64,000 nucleotides of DNA from Haladaptatus sp. R4. Lineage in GTDB: Archaea > Halobacteriota > Halobacteria > Halobacteriales > Haladaptataceae. Position 1 is the first letter of the stretch. Every line of letters begins with the position of its first letter. The position numbers and the translations under genes were made by a program. Location of the stretch: positions 806,001 to 870,000 of the forward strand of contig NZ_LWHG01000011.1 of the NCBI RefSeq assembly GCF_001625445.1, given 5' to 3'. Of the stretch, positions 61,905 through 64,000 are shown in pieces. The notes beneath the pieces are model-generated. The model had not been told where the DNA came from, ran no database searches, and saw only the letters and a list, made by a program, of their open reading frames with translations.

Positions 61905-62495
61905 ATGAGCACGACGACCCCCGTCCCGACTCAACCCGAACAGACAACACAACAAAATCGAGAACCCAAGACACTCACACAGGAGACGGCGTTCAACATT
62001 CTCAGCTGTCAGCGGCGGCGGAACGTGGTCCACTATCTCCTCCAGCAGGGCGAATCCGTCTCGCTCCACGAACTCTCGAAGCAGCTCGCGGCGTGGGAGA
62101 ACGAGATAGTGCCCGAGGAGGTCACGTACGAACAGCGAATGCGCGTCTACACGGCGCTTCGACAGGCACATCTGCCGAAGATGGACGACGCCGACGTCGT
62201 CCACTTCGACGCGAACGGAGGGACGATACGGCTCACCGACGCTGCGACGAAGTTGGAGGTCTATTTGGACATCGTCCCCCACGACGGAATCCCGTGGAGC
62301 GGTTACTATCTCGGACTCGGCGGCGTCTCGGTAGGGCTGATCGCGCTCGCGTGGATCGGTCTCTTCCCGTTCGACCGACTACCGGGCCTCGCGTGGGGAT
62401 TCGTGATTTCGCTACTGTTCCTCGCATCCGCCGTGGCACACAAGCGACACGACGAACGGCACCGCCTCGGCAAGGAGGGCCGCCCGCCGCTATGA
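61905..62495 (+). CDS. Membrane-anchored DUF7344 regulator of the TasA-like locus
   Basis: A 196-residue protein: a winged helix (TAFNILSCQRRRNVVHYLL, VSLHELSKQLAAWENEIV, ALRQAHLPKMDDADVVHFD) followed by two TM segments (about 135-180, LGLGGVSVGLIALAWIGLF and LPGLAWGFVISLLFLASAVA). This is a variant of the DUF7344 family with a membrane anchor. It is translationally coupled to signal peptidase (ATGA at 62492-62495), so it probably senses or controls export of the TasA-like proteins. Confidence 0.8.
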   Translation: MSTTTPVPTQPEQTTQQNREPKTLTQETAFNILSCQRRRNVVHYLLQQGESVSLHELSKQLAAWENEIVPEEVTYEQRMRVYTALRQAHLPKMDDADVVHFDANGGTIRLTDAATKLEVYLDIVPHDGIPWSGYYLGLGGVSVGLIALAWIGLFPFDRLPGLAWGFVISLLFLASAVAHKRHDERHRLGKEGRPPL

Positions 62496-63082
62496 TGGCC
62501 GTCGCCGCCGCCCGAAAGCCACGGCGAATCGCACGCCTCGGCGGGATGGTGCTCCTCGTCGCTGGCATCCTTCTGCTGGCGGTCGTCGTGTTTCCGCAAC
62601 TCGTCGGCGCGAGCGGGAGCTACGTCGTGCTCTCGGGGAGCATGCATCCGACGATACACGCCGGGGACGTCGTCGTCTCGAAGCACGTCGAACCGAGCGC
62701 AATCGAGGAAGGCGACATCCTCGTCTTCCATCGCGAATCGGCTTCGAATTCCGACCGCACGACACACCGCGTCGTCGACGTCGTCCACCGCGACGACGGA
62801 CTGTACTTTAGAACGAAGGGAGACGCGAACGAGAATCCGGACGTCGGACTCGTCTCGGCCGACGACGTGATCGGCCGCGTTTGGTTCCACGTCCCGTACA
62901 TCGGGCATCTCCTGCTGTTCGCACGGACGCGCGCAGGGTTGCTCTCGTTGGTCGTCCTCCCCTGTCTGCTGATCGTGATCTCGGAAGCGTACTCGCTCGT
63001 CGGTGCGACGCGGGCCAAAAGCGAAGACGAGGACGAAACGGGCGGTGACAAGGACGAAACGGATGGTAAAGATACGAGATGA
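62492..63082 (+). CDS. Archaeal type I signal peptidase (SipW-like)
   Basis: About 196 residues with two or three TMs. The Ser-His-Asp type is shown by the catalytic Ser in VLSGSMHPTIHAGDVV, the His in RTTHRVVDVVHRDDG, and GDANENPDVGLVSADDV with the Asp. This is the ER/SipW-like class (no catalytic Lys). The C-terminal tail is acidic and hydrophilic. It is coupled at both ends (ATGA overlaps with the upstream regulator and the downstream small protein), so a dedicated peptidase for the TasA-like proteins is likely. Confidence 0.88.
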   Translation: MMAVAAARKPRRIARLGGMVLLVAGILLLAVVVFPQLVGASGSYVVLSGSMHPTIHAGDVVVSKHVEPSAIEEGDILVFHRESASNSDRTTHRVVDVVHRDDGLYFRTKGDANENPDVGLVSADDVIGRVWFHVPYIGHLLLFARTRAGLLSLVVLPCLLIVISEAYSLVGATRAKSEDEDETGGDKDETDGKDTR

Positions 63083-63432
63083 TACACGGACCCAATCCCA
63101 AAGCGACCGTGCTCGTAGTCGCGGCGCTCTGCCTGCTAAGCACGATCAACACCCCGGTCACACACAGCCTGTATGCGGATTCCGAGGTGATGAGTTCGAA
63201 CTTCGTCGGCGGAAACGTCACGACTACCGCCGTCGAGAACGCAACGAATCACACCACGACGAACGTGAACGAAACGTCCGTCGAACCGACGACCGTCTCC
63301 CCCACGACCAGCGGAACGACGCCACCACCGAACACCACGACGTCCTCCTCGCTGGTAGGGACGACGACGAACGAAACGACGGATACCGACCCGGTCACGA
63401 CACGAAAAACGGTGACCGAAAACAGTGGCTAA
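63079..63432 (+). CDS. Small Thr-rich secreted protein with SipW-dependent-type N-terminus
   Basis: 117 residues. A signal peptide (KATVLVVAALCLLSTINTPV) is followed by THSLYADSEVMSSNFVGGN, matching the pattern of SipW-dependent substrates. The rest is Thr/Asn/Ser/Pro-rich with many N-x-T sequons, a likely glycosylated stalk or a minor component (TapA-like in role). Its start overlaps the stop of the signal peptidase gene, making a three-gene coupled operon. Confidence 0.75.
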   Translation: MIHGPNPKATVLVVAALCLLSTINTPVTHSLYADSEVMSSNFVGGNVTTTAVENATNHTTTNVNETSVEPTTVSPTTSGTTPPPNTTTSSSLVGTTTNETTDTDPVTTRKTVTENSG

Positions 63433-63507
63433 CCGGGATAGCGTCACCGTGATCGGCGGCAGGCCGAGCTAGCATCGTTTTAGGATCGGCGGTACGTATC
63501 CGAACCG

Positions 63508-64000
63508 ATGGACGACCTCGCCGCTCGGATCACCGCCGTTACCGACGAACCGCCGACGGAGCTTTGCGAACTCGACGGGGGCGAAATCGGCGCGGTGTAT
63601 CGCGCCGATTTCGCTTCCGGCACGCCGCTCGTCGCCAAGACGAGCGACGCGACGCTGACGGTCGAGGCGACCATGCTTCGCCACCTCGCTGACCACGGCC
63701 TTCCCGTCCCCGACGTGTATCACGTCGAGGACGACCTGCTGTTGCTCGAATTCATCGACGGCGACTCGACCATTACGCCCGACGTGGAGCGGGAGATGGC
63801 CGACCACCTTGCCGCCCTGCACGACACCGCCGCGCCCGCCTACGGGTTCGACTGCGACACGCTCACGGGGTCGCTCTCACAGCCGAATCCGTGGACGGAA
63901 TCGTGGATCGAATTCTACGGCGAACACCGTCTCAGGCACGCGGCGGAAGTCGCGCGGGAAACCGGTGAACTGCCGGAGTCGATGGTGGAGCGAGTGGAAG
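63508..64000 (+). CDS. Fructosamine kinase / aminoglycoside phosphotransferase-like protein, 3'-truncated by window
   Basis: The first 164 residues of a kinase from the ATG at 63508. Features are the glycine-rich start LDGGEIGAVYRADFASGT, the ATP Lys in LVAKTSD, HGLPVPDVYHVEDDLLLLEF and HLAALHDTAAPAYGFDCDT, typical of the fructosamine-3-kinase family. Such kinases phosphorylate glycated amines so that they can be removed. The catalytic loop is outside the window. Confidence 0.85.
   Translation, partial: MDDLAARITAVTDEPPTELCELDGGEIGAVYRADFASGTPLVAKTSDATLTVEATMLRHLADHGLPVPDVYHVEDDLLLLEFIDGDSTITPDVEREMADHLAALHDTAAPAYGFDCDTLTGSLSQPNPWTESWIEFYGEHRLRHAAEVARETGELPESMVERVE

Overview
The window is chromosomal DNA from a haloarchaeon (class Halobacteria). 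The evidence is GC-rich sequence, strongly acidic predicted proteins, many Tat-type signal peptides, HTH-10 (bacterio-opsin activator type) and DUF7344 regulators, a HalOD1 output domain, PGF-CTERM/PGF-pre-PGF surface-protein modules, an archaeal Pus10, TrmY, ThiI, eIF5A and eIF1A set, and TATA boxes about 27 nt before start codons (leaderless transcripts). I cannot fix the genus from sequence alone. I see no transposase, integrase, CRISPR array or rRNA. One tRNA gene (Pro, CGG) is present.

Layout. 1-7 kb: end of ribose-1,5-bisphosphate isomerase, two small regulators, a DUF63 membrane protein, a PfkB-type kinase and the secF-secD pair. 7-10 kb: a Cys-rich Tat-exported halocin-like precursor behind an AT-rich promoter, then a coupled LMW tyrosine phosphatase/ATP-grasp pair and RNase HII. 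10.6-11.4 kb: a non-coding stretch packed with inverted repeats. 11.4-17 kb: pus10, a PQQ-type beta-propeller protein, a glycosyltransferase, trmY, a LOG-like protein and tRNA-Pro. 17-28 kb: a methyltransferase, an internally duplicated unknown protein, an SDR/alcohol dehydrogenase operon, secreted proteins, Nudix, an Mrr-like membrane protein, a GTPase and a DHFR-like reductase. 28-41 kb: mostly housekeeping genes (mch, purD, thiI, eIF5A-agmatinase, Nif3) plus ion-transport genes. 41-50 kb: a 22-bp iterated repeat, a second HTH-10 regulator, a gene relic, an MFS exporter, an amidohydrolase, an intradiol dioxygenase, a voltage-gated-type channel and a polysaccharide deacetylase. 50.7-57 kb: one 2125-residue Ig-repeat surface protein. 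57-60 kb: cold-shock protein, rhodanese, eIF1A and PEP carboxykinase. 60-63.5 kb: a compact TasA/CalY-like, signal peptidase and DUF7344 regulator locus, followed by the start of a fructosamine kinase-like gene.

Two systems deserve attention. First, 60.5-63.4 kb has two secreted proteins with SipW-dependent-type N-termini flanking a membrane-anchored regulator and an archaeal signal peptidase I, with coupled reading frames and repeated operator-like sites in the divergent intergenic region. It resembles the bacterial tapA-sipW-tasA arrangement. Second, 7100-7876 encodes a Tat-exported precursor whose 14 cysteines all lie in the last 67 residues, the layout of a microhalocin precursor.

Quality warning: at least eleven reading-frame breaks occur in nine otherwise well-conserved genes (including purD, twice). 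Most are explained by one missing base in a GC-rich context. I annotate these as single genes with probable sequencing errors rather than as pseudogenes, but this needs read-level confirmation.
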